A stretch of 64,000 nt of DNA from Zea mays (Eukaryota; Streptophyta; Magnoliopsida; Poales; Poaceae). The stretch covers positions 109,503,849 to 109,567,848 of the forward strand of contig NC_050104.1 of NCBI RefSeq assembly GCF_902167145.1. The letters run 5' to 3'. Position 1 is the stretch's first letter. Every line of letters begins with the position of its first letter. Below the pieces are notes generated by a model that was not told the origin of the DNA, ran no database searches, and was given only the letters and a program-made list of their open reading frames with translations. A program made the translations under genes and the position numbers. Below are positions 11,023 through 22,196 of this stretch, piece after piece.

Positions 11023-11817
11023 TCACCACCCTGAAATATTTGAACCAACATACTGTTGAAAATATGCTCTTATTCTAGAGAGGGAGGGGGCCATGGTTGA
11101 ATGCAAGCTTACTTCATTTTGTAAAGCTTCTCTCATCTCTGGGGTTAAATCTTCTGGATACTTTTTTGACATAAAAGTAAGCCAATGCTTCATGAGACCA
11201 CTCATGGATTCCATTTTATTGTCAATTTCATTTACTTTCTCTTGGTACATTCTTTCTTCCTCCGTTTGAATAACAAACGGTAAACCTTGAAAAGCTTGTA
11301 CTTGACTCCAGTACTTATCATCATAGTACCCACGTGCTTTGAAATCCTTGGCAACAATATCATTGAACACTTCATTGTAATCTTTAGATGAAAGACGATT
11401 ACCATCGTTGTTCCCTCGCCTTTTTTTAAATTCCCCATAAGATGCAGCCTATTGAAACAAGTATATAGGAAGGTTAAGGAACTATAAGCTGATTTTTAGA
11501 TCAAGCATAAATCATTTATACCAGAAAATGTACGTACCATCAGTGTCTCTGCCTTTTCTGTTGTGTATCTACCATTCTTCTTTTTATGAGCTGCCTCCCA
11601 TAGTTCTATCCTATGAACCTTTCGTTTAGTTCTAGTTTCCTGCATAATTGAGTTATTTGGCTATCATTTCAATCCTCAGATAGATGATAGTGAAATTTAA
11701 CAAATATGGATGAATATTTATCACCATCTCTTTTTTTAATCTAGCAAGGCTTTTCCTCCCATATGTGTGTGCAGTCTTCTGTTCTTTTGCACAACGAGAG
11801 TTTGTGGAACATAATTT
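11023..11817 (-). pseudogene. CACTA ORF1 (plant transposase Ptta/En/Spm-type), three 3' exons
   Basis: The exons are 11817-11725 (31 codons), 11639-11538 (34 codons) and 11448-11023 (141 codons plus TGA), all phase 0. Junctions: TTTACAG acceptor, ATG/GTGATA donor, ATGCAG acceptor, ATG/GTACGT donor, CAATAG acceptor. Motifs fit the Spm ORF1/TNPA-like family: AHTYGRKSLARLKKE in the first, IELWEAAHKKKNGRYTTEKAETLM in the second (18-residue core WEAAHKKKNGRYTTEKAE), then a long helical tail with YDDKYWSQVQ. These proteins bind subterminal repeats and assist the transposase. The upstream part of the gene is not resolved, so I treat the copy as partial. All three exons seen are open. Confidence 0.75.
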
Positions 11818-12428
11818 CTGTAAAGACAGGCAATGATTAAGCAATAATGTAACATTCCTTGATTAAAAATTGATATAAACGTGTTGAGTAAAACAAGATG
11901 AGTTCGGATACAGTCATGTGAATTTTTCCCGGAAAATACACACTGGTGATAAACTAGATGATGATCCTTTTGTATTTTCATCACAAATTCAGCAAGTCTT
12001 TTATGTCCAAAACCCAAAAGCTGAACCATGGAACACTGTGGTGAGAGTTAGCCCAAGAGATAATTTTGACATGGGTGTATAACTCGATGAAGAAAGTTAG
12101 ACAAGGCTTAGGTTTTCTGGTCATCTAATGCTATAGAAGAATATTGTGGGTTTTTTTACTTGCACTGAATCAGAATGAACTAATATGTGTTACTTTAGAT
12201 AGGAGGTGCCAACTTGTTGGGTTAATGTTGTTTAGTGTACAAATTTTCCTATTTGATTAAATACTACAATCCATGAGACTTGTAACATGGCTTATTTAAT
12301 TATTCTTAGCTTTGATGTTTTCTGGTTATGAGTGTGCCCAAATCAGGCGCTTTTTCTATTTATTATTATCGAGTGAGTGACCATACTTTTTCCCATTTCA
12401 AGTGAGCATGACCATATTTTTTTTTCTG

Positions 12429-12430
<2 letters not shown>

Positions 12431-12473
<43 letters not shown>
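12431..12473 (+). repeat. (TTA)n microsatellite
   Basis: About 14 uninterrupted TTA/ATT units lie inside the CACTA element. Confidence 0.97.
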
Positions 12474-12639
12474 GCCTTTATTAGACCTATACAACATACA
12501 CTAGCTAAACACAATTAATGTTAACATTGTTTTAGGCTCCTATAATATATGCCACGTTAGCTCTAGTGGAAGATATACCACACAACAACTATGGTGACTA
12601 ATATACCTCGGTAGGTTACATGTTTTAAATTTTACACCA

Positions 12640-13140
12640 AAAACATCTCTACATGGTTAAGGATAAATTGCTAATACACATTAAAATGTGTCTTCAAGTA
12701 GTAACGGTTAAAAGCGTATCTAATTTCATATCAACTAGAGATATTTCGTTATCACATAAAAAACATCTCTATGTGGCTAAGAACGGTTATTTGATGCGCT
12801 TTATGACGTATCTTCATGTTAGTCACGTATTGAAAGCATGTCTAACTATGTCATTTTTATACGTTTTTAATTGCATATCAAAAAGCGTCTTAAGGTTTCT
12901 ATAGACGATTTTAATACGTGTTTTGCAACGTGTCTATAGGTTACTGACGATTGAAAGCGTGTCTATATTCGTGTCATTCTAATACGATTTTAATAGCGTG
13001 TTAAAAATTGTGTTTAGGTATCTCTTCACGTTGAAAGTGTGTCAAATACCGTAACATTTTGATGCGTTCTTAAAATTGTTTCAAATAACGTCTTTATGTA
13101 CCGCCGTAGAGACGTTTTTGTGTGCGCTACAACTAAAACG
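12640..13140 (-). repeat. CACTA subterminal repeat region
   Basis: Degenerate short repeats recur here: AAAACATCTCTA(C/T)(A/G)TGG at about 12643 and 12757, and GCGTGTCTA / ACGTGTCTA / GCATGTCTAA variants at about 12710, 12835, 12930, 12957 and 13030, often followed by TTTTAATACG or similar. Subterminal repeats of this kind are where CACTA accessory protein binds. Nothing here looks coding. Confidence 0.6.
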
Positions 13141-13149
13141 TACATACAA

Positions 13150-13168
13150 GGGGGGTTTTCTAGTAGTG
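13150..13168 (-). repeat. CACTA terminal inverted repeat
   Basis: The minus strand reads CACTACTAGAAAACCCCCC from 13168 inward. The first 13 bases match the commonest terminus of grass CACTA elements. Confidence 0.88.
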
Positions 13169-13543
13169 ATCACCTCTCAGCCGCGCCCGCGCCGACAGCA
13201 TGGCCCCACATGACAGCTTCTCTCCCTCACCAGGCGCGTCCATGTTGATGCCCGTCTCACTGTCGCGTGGGCCCCACATGCAGTCCCTCCCGCATCGCAC
13301 TCGCTCGCTCCCATTCCGTTGTGACCGGCGCGTTGACCCTTTTTGTTAGCTCAATCTTCCTAACAACCACCCGATTACCATGGTTGCTGGGGTCGGCGCG
13401 GACTTGACCTCCAACTGAACCACGCGAGCCTTGGTCCTCATGCATCCCTCGGCCTATAAGTGCGCGCATCGTCTCCCTAGGACCCGCTCGCGTGGCGCGC
13501 ACGCTGAGGACAAGGTCTCGCCGAGAACCACACTGTGAGCCAC
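13169..13543 (+). other. GC-rich promoter-like segment, probably part of LTR X
   Basis: No gene. The segment is C-rich with repeated GGGCCCCACAT/GGCCCCACAT motifs and a CCTATAAGTG TATA-like box near 13454. It joins 17192 onward across the solo LTR insertion. Its style (GC-rich U3 followed by TATA) fits an LTR in plus orientation, the same orientation as the LTR that ends at 40554. Membership of LTR X is inferred from continuity, since the second LTR copy is outside the window. Confidence 0.45.
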
Positions 13544-14053
13544 TGTAGCATCCCAAAAATTCAAATCTTGAAGTTTTCTCAAACTCCCTCTAAATTCAAA
13601 ATGAATTTCAAATTTCATTTCAAAATGTTTGTTTGCAAGTTAATATCAACAAATAAATTATAGTGGTCTATATTCTCTCCAAAATCCTCCTCAAAATATT
13701 CTACAAATATTTCCCCAGTGATCACCCTCAAACTCTTTCCAGAAATACTGCCTAGATACTTCCCGAGTAATCCCCTTCAAGTTCTTTCCAGAAATATTGC
13801 CCAAATATTCCACCAATATATCTCCAAGTATTTTCTTCCTGAGAAATACCTTCTGAATCATTTTTGAAGTCCCCACAAATATTTTCTTCATAACTTTCCT
13901 CATGCCCATACGTATACGTATGCCTCCAGTGTCATACGGTGAGCTCTACAAGCTAATCTCACTTATACAAGACAAATACATGCTAATCTCCCACTAATCC
14001 TCTCATCCTCCCACTAATTCTCTCATCCCTCCCCCTAATCCCCCCACCATGGC

Positions 14054-14060
14054 TATAAAT
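14054..14060 (+). promoter_or_regulatory. TATA box of solo LTR C
   Basis: TATAAAT within GGCTATAAATTGAGG, about 510 bp from the LTR start, is followed by a purine/pyrimidine leader. A second TATAAATA lies at 15422-15429. The first fits the usual U3/R layout better. Confidence 0.55.
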
Positions 14061-14160
14061 TGAGGGGCAAGGGCCTCCTCTCATCCCACCCCAAGCCATT
14101 TCATGGCAACTCTCTCCCCCCCCCACACACTCCATGTTCCACACAAGCACACACTAGCAC

Positions 14161-15003
14161 AAGGATCGTTCGATCGTTCTTCGATCGTTTGTCCCCTGTT
14201 CTTAGTTTGTTCGTTCGTTCGTCTGATCGTTCGATCGTTCGTCCGATCGTTCATGGTTTGTTCGTCCGTTCGTCTGATCGTTCGATCGTTCGTCCGTTCG
14301 TTCGTCCAAATAATCTTTTTCCTACCGTTATGTTGCCGAAATTCCGATCATTCGTTCGTTCGATCATTCGATCGTTCATCGTTCGTTCATAGTTCCTATT
14401 CATCGTTCATCGTTCGTTCATAGTCCCTATTCATCGTTCTTTCAGATAATCTTTGTCCTGCCGTTATGCTGCCGAAATTCCGATCGTTCGTTCGTTCGTC
14501 CGATCACTCGATCGTTCGTCCGTTTGTTCATCCAAATAATCTTTGTCCTGTCGTTATGCTGCCGAAATTCCGATCGTTCGTTCGTTCGATCATTCGATCG
14601 TTCATCGTTCGATCATTCGATCGTTCATCGTTCGTTCATAGTTCCTATTCATCGTTCATCGTTCATTCATGGTCCCTATTCATCGTTCTTCCAGATAATC
14701 TTTGTCCTGCCGTTATGCTGCCGAAATTCCGATCGTTCGTTCGTCCGATCATTCGATCGTTCGTCCGTTCGTTCATAGTTCCTATTCATCGTTCATCGTT
14801 CGTTCATAGTTCATATTCATCGTTCATCGTTCGTTCATACGACTATTCACCATCACTATTCACTGTTACTATTCATCATTACTATTCACTGACACTATTC
14901 ACCATCGTTACTATTCAGTGTTACTATTCATCATCGTTACTACTCATCGATGATATCTAGTAACTTTTTCGTCGTCACTATTCATCGTTACTATTCATCG
15001 ATT
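14161..15003 (+). repeat. CGTTCGTTCGATCGTTCG simple-repeat array with longer-range copies
   Basis: From 14161 to about 14845 the sequence is built of GTTC/GATC units (CGATCGTTCGTTCGT and similar). A longer module containing TTATGCTGCCGAAATTCCGATC recurs, in variant form, at about 14330, 14465, 14556 and 14714 with unequal spacing. The array grades into CTATTCATCGTTA-type units to about 15003. The arginine/serine-rich open frames across it are artefacts of the repeat. Confidence 0.85.
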
Positions 15004-15716
15004 AGCCGATCACCCCAAATTTCAACAACTCATACATCATGCTGTCCAGTCCACCTAAGACCAGCTAGACCCATATTCCAGTCATACGAACTCCGGTGAC
15101 TGTGATTTTTCTTCCAGTGGGAACTTCCCATCTGGTCACCCATCCCAGGTTTCTCCAAGTTGAGCATGCTTAACTTTGAGATTCCTTCGAACCACGCTCC
15201 CAAACTCAGATTCCAATAATTCTCGTTTCTAAATTCTTATCAAACTATTCCCTATCCAACCATGTCATCCCTTAAGCATGCTCCATATTCCAGAAAACTC
15301 CCAAAATACTCTTGTCCCATATTCTGCCTATAACTCTCCTGTTCATACTAAGTCAGACGATTCATTCGTCACTATTCTCACCAACAGTGAACTTCACTGT
15401 GCTACACCACATACACCCAGCTATAAATACACCCAGCTACCCTCTCCCTCTCCACACACACTCAACACCCTCAGCCAAGGCAAACACCCCATCCACTCAG
15501 TTACTCTGCTCTGCCGGCTACACGCATAGTGTCGCTTCGCCTCCAGTCCACCCTCCTAGTAAGCACCTCCGCTCCACCACCAGTAATATAACAACACCAC
15601 ATGACACAGATTCTACTCAAGACTCTACCCATCCATATATCGCTTTTCTGACCACTATACTAAATATTTGTTGGTATACTTGCTGGTTTGTATGTTTGCT
15701 TGTTCATGTTGCATAG

Positions 15717-16920
15717 TCATCGGAGCGTTCGTGCCATCTCGTGGAGGCCAGATCTGCAAGTCTACGCCAGGCGGTGGAGCCAAAAGCCAGTTCCACGAGC
15801 TCTCCTTTCCCCTTCGCTGAATAAGCACGGCAAGCTCACTGGATCCCTTTGATGCATAAATTACCTATGTTTTTCAACCACAACCCTCAGCCTGTTATTT
15901 TATGCATGATATGATTTTGAGACAAGTTATTATGGCCACTCAAGCCGCTTGCCGCAGTCAATCCTTAATATATTTGTTACAAATGGTTTGAGAAAAGGTG
16001 TGAGTTTTCAAAAGAAAATTCTTTTCAAAATGTGTGTGATGAAGGGTTTTCACCCTTATCACCTTTGAGTAGGGATGATCAGGGACTCCCTGGTTTAGGG
16101 GAGGGCCTAAGGTGATGGCTCAGCTGGTTTAGGCGTGAGCAGAAGGATTGTCCCCTCGTATAAGGACCGGTTTGTCATCTTTCACTACCTATACTCATGA
16201 TAAGTACAACCACTCGAGACTGTGTGGGCAGTCACTCAATCTGAACTCGTACGGTCCAACCCTAGGGTTATGAAGGCTGGGGAGCACCGGGAGGATAAGG
16301 AGGGGGAAAGTTTTGTCCGGTTTGGACATGGTGGTGGCCTGACTCCTTCCGGATAACTGTTAAGGTTAGGACGTGCGGGGAAAGAAAGAGATTCGGATTC
16401 AGGTCTCATTGATCATGAGATTGCAGAGCCGGACTAGTGGGTAAAGTGTACACCTCTGCGCAGAGTTTGAAAACCTATTCGAATAGTCTGTGTCCACAGG
16501 AATGGACGAGTCTGGTATGGTATGGCAATTAATGTTTTGTTTTCCAAAAAAGAAGAGATGGTTTTGAGAAAAGTGGTTTTTAAAAGGTTCGGCGGTTGAG
16601 CCGTGAGCTATGGTGGACGGGAAGTCCGGTAGCTGTTTTTGAAAATGAAAACCAGTGGGAAACTGCTGAGATACCTGGATGGTTTAGTCCAGGGGATTTT
16701 GTTCTAATATTGAAAAACTTCCTGCCCCTTTTGGAGAGGATGCGCTTTGCAAAAATACAAAATGTTTTTTCAAAACAACCCTGCATAAAATATTGTTGTT
16801 TCTGCAAAATATCCTGAGCTCCATATATTCCATGCATTATATCTGATTTCCCCATTCCGCGGGTGAAGGTGGGCTGCTGAGTACGTTTGTACTCACCCTT
16901 GCTTATTTGTTGTTTTTCAG
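15717..16920 (+). other. Candidate exon and GC-AG intron in solo LTR C
   Basis: An acceptor-like TTCATGTTGCATAG (AG at 15715-15716) is followed by a GC-rich 113-nt exon with an open N-terminal part (IGAFVPSRGG), now closed by TGA. The donor is CACG/GCAAGC at 15830. The acceptor is TTGTTGTTTTTCAG at 16920, preceded by TACTCACCCTTGC. The 1,091-nt interval corresponds to those in elements A, X and E. The exon has probably decayed by an indel near its 3' end. Confidence 0.4.
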
Positions 16921-17191
16921 AAAAAGGAGATCGGGTAAGAGTTATGACTGTTCCCAACCTTGCCTGTGGCTGTTGGACCGCTGATTTGCTTCACTGCGTA
17001 TATCGGGCTGCTTCAGCCCCACTCTGATGATATGTCCCGAGTTGTGGACCAACTCTTAAAGTTGTTCGCCACCTTTATAGGTTTGTCTCGTTTAAGCAGA
17101 TCTGGAATCATCTGATGTATAAATGTGTTTACTAGCCTCATGGGACTAGTAATTGTATCACATTTGAGTCCCAGAGGATTGGGACGCTTCA

Positions 17192-18676
17192 GCCGCCATT
17201 ACCAAGTCGCCAAAAAGGAGTGCTCCGCTGTCGCAATATCGTGACCACCCCATCGATTTGCGCCCATTGGTTGACCTTTGATGTCCGCCGAGTGTCTGGG
17301 TGGGCGCTCAGGTAACCCATGGCACGCGAGGGACCATGGCGTGAAGATGATTTCTTGCTGATGGGTTGGCCATGTCGTGGATGCATGTCGCGGCGTGGGC
17401 AGCACTACTAACGCTACCATAACCGGTATGATGCATTCCATTATGTTCTTCATACCCTCCGCGTTGTTCGGCATAGCTCCGTATCCTAGATGGGGCACCT
17501 GGGTGCCGGAGCACTACACACCGGTGATCTCCGCCGCCGTGGAGCTCTCTACTCTGGACCGCTCAGGTGACTGGAGAAAGAAGAAAGGAATCTAGCTATT
17601 GACTCTGTGGTGAGCGGCTAGGATTATATCACTCGCATACCCGTTCACCTAATTGATCTGGGTCATTGATTTTAGATCAAGCGGGCCGCGTGACATACCT
17701 AATCGACCACGCCATCATATAATCCGAGCCACTCTGTTGTGATCGAACGGCTGCAAATTGCCCATACCCTTTGGGCCTCACGATTTTACATAAGAGACCC
17801 TCCGCTCTTTATAAATTAACCCGATGTCTAGCCCTAGTCAAAGCTAATTGCGTATTGGTCCTGTTTTTCACACGATTGACCCTGGATTCTTGGAAAATTG
17901 TGTCCCCAGTCTAGAATTAGTAGGAATATTCATAATTTAAATCAGAAAATGATTCTCTTTGTATAAAAATAATAACTAATTCATTTTACATCCAATTCGA
18001 TTCATTCAAATTGTGTTATCCTCATAGAAATATTTACTACATAGTAGCAACATTAGTTATACTATATCATGTACTTCTATAATTAAGTAACTAATAGGAT
18101 TAATCTATGTTTATTGGAATTAGCTTTTCTAATGTTAATATAGTATTTTGAGCTTGTGATTATAATTTGACTAGAAGATGATCTTTAATCAAGTAATGCC
18201 TTAGATTAAAGTTGGGTTAATCATTATAGAATATTCTCTCATATGGTGTATATTAATCAATTTATAATATAGTTTAATAATTGAATCACATAGATCTTCC
18301 ATAAATCACAACTCCTTAACCGTAACTCCGATCTTAGTAGTTCTTGAACCCACAATCTCGTAGCGACGCATAGATCATTATTATATAGTTTGTTCTTATG
18401 TTTGGTGTGATGTTAATTTTGCCTACACCATGTTTGTTTGTATTGCTACGACTAGCAGCAAGGTTACGAGTCACTTAAAGAGCAAGTTGGTACCTGGAAT
18501 CTCATGGCCCAAGCAAGTTGTGCCCTTGATCACTTTTATTTACCCAATAATGTTCTTTATAATCATTTACCATGCATAGGCTTAATTTTGATGGGACCCA
18601 ATAGGTCACCCTAGTTTGGTTATCTTTACACCTTGTTTACCCCTGAACTATTTGGGTAGTTTTTGCTATTGCTCTA
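17192..18676 (+). other. Middle part of LTR X (plus orientation)
   Basis: No protein gene is recognised. TTTATAAATTAACC near 17808 is a second TATA-like candidate. From about 17880 to 18450 the DNA is AT-rich. An exon-like stretch bounded by GCTACGACTAG and CCAA/GCAAGT (about 18456-18512) resembles the pre-intron exon of the other chromovirus LTRs. The segment stops at ctcta (18672-18676), the target duplication of copia element D, and resumes at 39484. Confidence 0.5.
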
Positions 18677-19842
18677 TGAAAGTCATCTAGAGGGGGGGTG
18701 AATAGGGCGAATCTGAAATTTATAAACTTAAGCACAACTACAAGCCGAGTTAGCGTTAGAAATATGAACGAGTCCGAGAGAGAGGGTGAAAAACAAATCG
18801 CAAGCAACTAAAGAGTGAGACACAAGGATTTGTTTTACCGAGGTTCGGTTCTTGCGAACCTACTCCCCGTTGAGGTGGTCACAAAGACCGGGTCTCTTTC
18901 AACCCTTTCCCTCTCTCAAACGGTCACTTAGACCGAGTGAGCTTCTCTTCTCAATCAACCGGAACACAAAGTTCCCGCAAGGACCACCACACAATTGGTG
19001 TCTCTTGCCTCGATTACAAATGAGTTTGATCACAAGAAGAATGAGAAAGAAGAAGCAATCCAAGCGCAAGAGCTCAAATGAACGCAAGTGTCGCTCTCTC
19101 TAGTCACTATTTGATTTGGAGTGATTTCGAACTTGGGAGAGGATTTGATCTCTTTGGTTGTGTCTAGAATTGAATGCTATAGCTCTTGTAATGTATTGGA
19201 AGGTGGAAAACTTGGATTCTATTGAATGTGGGGTGGTTGGGGTATTTATAGCCCCAACCACCAAAAGTGGCCGTTGGGAGGCTGTCTGTCGCATGGTGCA
19301 CCGGACACTGTCTGGTGCGCCAGCCACGTCAGCCGGCCGTTAGGTTCTGACCGTTGGAGCTCTGATTGGTGGGGCCTCTGGGCTGTCCGGTGGTGCACCG
19401 GATAGGTCTTGTAGACTGTCCGGTGCGCCAACTGCGCGTGCTCTGACTCTGGCGCGCACTGTAGCGCATTGAATGCGGTTGCAGTCGACCGTTGGCGTGA
19501 AGTAGCCGTTGATCCGTTGGCACACCGGACAGTCCGGTGAATTATAGCGGAGCGGCCTCCCATTTTCCCGAAGGTAGTGAGTTCAGCGTCGAGTTCCCTG
19601 GTGCACCGGACACTGTCCGGTGGCACACCGGACAGTCCGGTGCGCCAGACCAGGGTGCCTTTTGGTATCTCTTTAGCTCTCTTTATTTGAACCCATCTTT
19701 GGTCTTTTTATTGGCTTGTTGTGAACCTTTGGCACCTGTAAAACTTATAGACTAGAGCAAACTAGTTAGTCCAATTATTTGTGTTGGGCAATTCAACCAC
19801 CAAAATCAATTTAGGAAAAGGTGTAAGCCTATTTCCCTTTCA
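18677..19842 (-). repeat. 3' LTR of copia element D
   Basis: On the minus strand it starts TGAAAGGGAAATAGG at 19842 and ends GACTTTCA at 18677. It contains GGCTATAAATACC (TATA, about 19239-19252) and several CACCGGACA/TGTCCGGTG inverted motifs at about 19300-19320, 19385-19400, 19520-19540 and 19605-19640. It differs from the 5' LTR by scattered substitutions and a short indel near 39145-39165. Confidence 0.93.
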
Positions 19843-20420
19843 ATCTCCCCCTTTTTAGTGATTGATGCCAACACAAACCAAAGCAAATATCGAAATGCAT
19901 AATTGAACTAGTTTGCATAATTGTAAGTGCAAAGGTTGCTTGGAATGAAGCCAGTATATTCTCATAAGATGTGCATGGATTGTTTCTTTATTTTTAACAT
20001 TTTGGACCACGCTTGCACCACATGTTTTGTTTTTGCAAATTCTTTTGTAAATCCTTTTCAAAGTCCTTTTGCAAATAGTCAAAGGTAAATGAATAAGATT
20101 TTGAGAAGCATTTTCAAGATTTGAAATTTTCTCCCCCTGTTTCAAATGCTTTTCCTTTGACTAAAACAAAAATCCCCCTTAATGAAATCCTCCTCTTAGT
20201 GTTCAAGAGGGTTTTAAAAATTTTGAAGATACTAGTACTTTCTCCCCCTTTTGAACACAATAGGATATCAATTTGAAAATCTTTATTTTAAAATTAGGTG
20301 GTGGTGCGGTCCTTTTGCTTTGGGCTAATACTTTCTCCCCCTTTGGCATGAATCGCCAAAAATGGATACTTGAGTGAAATATAAGCCCTTTTATAACTAC
20401 TTTCTCCCCCTTTGGCAAAC
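19843..20420 (-). repeat. Polypurine tract and multiplied PPT-like motifs of element D
   Basis: The functional PPT abuts the LTR (AAAAAGGGGGAGAT on the minus strand, 19843-19856). Five further GGGGGAGA or GGGGGA runs occur at about 20131, 20172, 20241, 20334 and 20406. Multiplied PPT motifs next to the 3' LTR are a known Sirevirus feature. 20421-20640 shows no gene. Confidence 0.75.
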
Positions 20421-20640
20421 AAAATATGAGTGAAGATTATACCAAAGTTGGGGAGCAGCGTGGAGTGATGGCGAATGATGAGTGAGTCAATGGAGTGGAG
20501 TGGAAGCCTTTGTCTTCGCCGAAGACTCTGTTTCCCTTTCAATCTATGACTTGGTTTGAAATACACTTGAAAACACATTAGTCATAGCATATAAAAGAGA
20601 TATGATCAAAGGTATATTAATGAGCTATGTGTGCAAAACA

Positions 20641-21435
20641 TCAAAAGAAATTCCGAGAATCAAGAATATTTAGCTCATGCCTAAGTTTGTTAAATGTTTG
20701 TTCATCTAGTGGATTGGTAAAAATATCGGCTAATTGTTCCTTAGTGTTAATATATGCAATCTCGATATCCCCCTTTTGTTGGTGATCCCTTAGAAAATGA
20801 TACCGAATGGCTATGTGTTTAGTGCGGCTATGCTCAATGGGATTATCCGCCATGCGGATTGCACTCTCATTATCACATAGAAGAGGAACTTTGGTTAATT
20901 TGTAACCATAGTCCCTAAGGGTTTGCCTCATCCAAAGCAATTGTGCGCAACAATGGCCTGCGGCAATATACTCGGCCTCGGCGATACAAAGAGCCACGGA
21001 ATTTTGCTTCTTTGAAGCCCAAGACACCAGAGACCTTCCCAAGAACTGGCAAGTCCCCGATGTGCTCTTTCTATTAATCTTACACCCCGCCCAATCGGCA
21101 TCCGAATAACCAATTAAATCAAATGTGGATCCCCGAGGGTACCAAAGCCCAAACTTAGGAGTATAAACTAAATATCTCAAGATTCGTTTTACGACCGTAA
21201 GGTGAGCTTCCTTAGGGTCGGCTTGGAATCTTGTACACATGCATACGGAAAGCATAATGTCCGGTCGAGATGCACATAAATAGAGTAGAGAGCCTATCAT
21301 CGACCGGTATACCTTTTGATCTACGGATTTACCTCCCGTGTCGAGGTCGAGATGCCCATTGGTTCCCATGGGTGTCTTGATGGGCTTGGCATCCTTCATC
21401 CCAAACTTGTTTAGAATGTCTTGAATATACTTTGT
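20641..21435 (-). pseudogene. pol: RNase H and RT end of copia element D
   Basis: The minus-strand frame gives the RT tail (IKTPMGTNGHLDLD, YRSMIGSLLYLCASRPDI) and the RNH_Ty1 domain: YSDADWAGC with the first catalytic Asp, VSWASKKQNSVALCIAEAEYIAA with the Glu, LLCDNESAI with the second Asp, and RTKHIAIRYHFLRD. It ends near NFF, a normal C terminus. It is cut from the RT by TAA at 21436-21438 in the same frame, most easily a CAA-to-TAA change. Confidence 0.9.
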
Positions 21436-22196
21436 TTAGCTAATGAAGGTGCCCTCTTGGAGTTGCTTCACTTGAAATCCTAAGAAGTACTTTAACTCCC
21501 CCATCATAGACATCTCGAATTTTTGTGTCATGATCCTACTAAACTCTTCACATGTAGATTCGTTCGTAGACCCAAAAATGATATCATCAACATAAATTTG
21601 GCATAGAAACAAATCATTTTCAAGTGTTTTGGTAAAGAGTGTAGGATCGGCTTTGCCGACTTTGAAGCCATTAGTGATAAGAAAATCTCTTAGGCATTCA
21701 TACCATGCTCTTGGGGCTTGCTTGAGCCCATAAAGCGCCTTAGAGTTTATACACGTGATTAGGGTACTCACTATCTTCAAAGCCGGGAGGTTGCTCAACA
21801 TAGACCTCCTCCTTGATTGGTCCATTGAGGAAGGCACTTTTCACGTCCATTTGGTAAAGCTTAAAGCCATGGTAAGTAGCATAGGCAAGTAAAATGCGAA
21901 TTGACTCAAGCCTAGCTACGGGTGCATAGGTTTCACCGAAATCCAAACCTTCGACTTGTGAATATCCTTTGGCCACAAGTCGGGCTTTGTTCCTTGTCAC
22001 CATACCATCCTCATCTTGCTTGTTGCGGAAACCCCACTTGGTTCCTACAACATTTTGGTTAGGACGTGGAACTAAATGCCATACCTCATTCCTAGTGAAG
22101 TTGTTGAGCTCCTCTTGCATCGCCACCACCCAATCCGAATCTTGAAGTGCTTCCTCTACCTTGTGTGGCTCAATAGAGGAAACAAAAGAGTAATGT
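21436..22196 (-). pseudogene. pol: Reverse transcriptase of copia element D
   Basis: Motifs of RVT_2: [62 protein letters not shown] with the motif A Asp, ALYGLKQAPRAWYE, and IYVDDIIFGS with the catalytic YVDD. Two reading frames are used, with a break near 21740-21750 (a missing base after HVYKL produces TAA) and another near 22200 at the join to the upstream frame. Catalytic residues are present despite the breaks. Confidence 0.9.

Larger units (their letters stand above)
11007..13168 (-). mobile_element. Element B: CACTA (En/Spm-like) transposon, right part only
   Basis: The terminus on the minus strand reads CACTACTAGAAAACCCCCC starting at 13168, the standard grass CACTA inverted-repeat sequence. 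Inward lie about 500 bp of degenerate subterminal repeats and then, on the same strand, three spliced exons of a CACTA ORF1-type protein. The left part is interrupted by retrotransposon A and lies beyond the window. The three bases outside the terminus are atc, the expected 3-bp target duplication length. 11818-12430 and 12474-12640 hold intron-like AT-rich DNA; an open minus-strand stretch near 12029-11940 may be a further exon but shows no family match that I recognise. Confidence 0.85.
13544..17191 (+). mobile_element. Element C: solo LTR of a chromovirus-type gypsy element (3,648 bp)
   Basis: The ends are TGTAGCATCCC and GGGACGCTTCA, close to those of element E's LTR (TGTAACATCCC ... GGGACGCTTCA). 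Flanks are gccac on the left and gccgc on the right, a 5-bp target duplication with one change. No internal region is present, so unequal recombination between two LTRs is the likely origin. The last third (about 15835-17191) is recognisably homologous to 42610-43745, whereas the first two thirds are unrelated to E. Confidence 0.87.

Noticed and set aside
14060..14960. Open frames rich in Arg-Ser-Phe (SFVRSSDRS and similar) in the solo LTR
   Set aside because: Translation of the GTTC/GATC simple repeat; all three frames look alike.
17192..17640. Possible host gene fragment after the solo LTR
   Set aside because: Short frames on both strands without domain or codon bias; the flank is better explained as LTR X.
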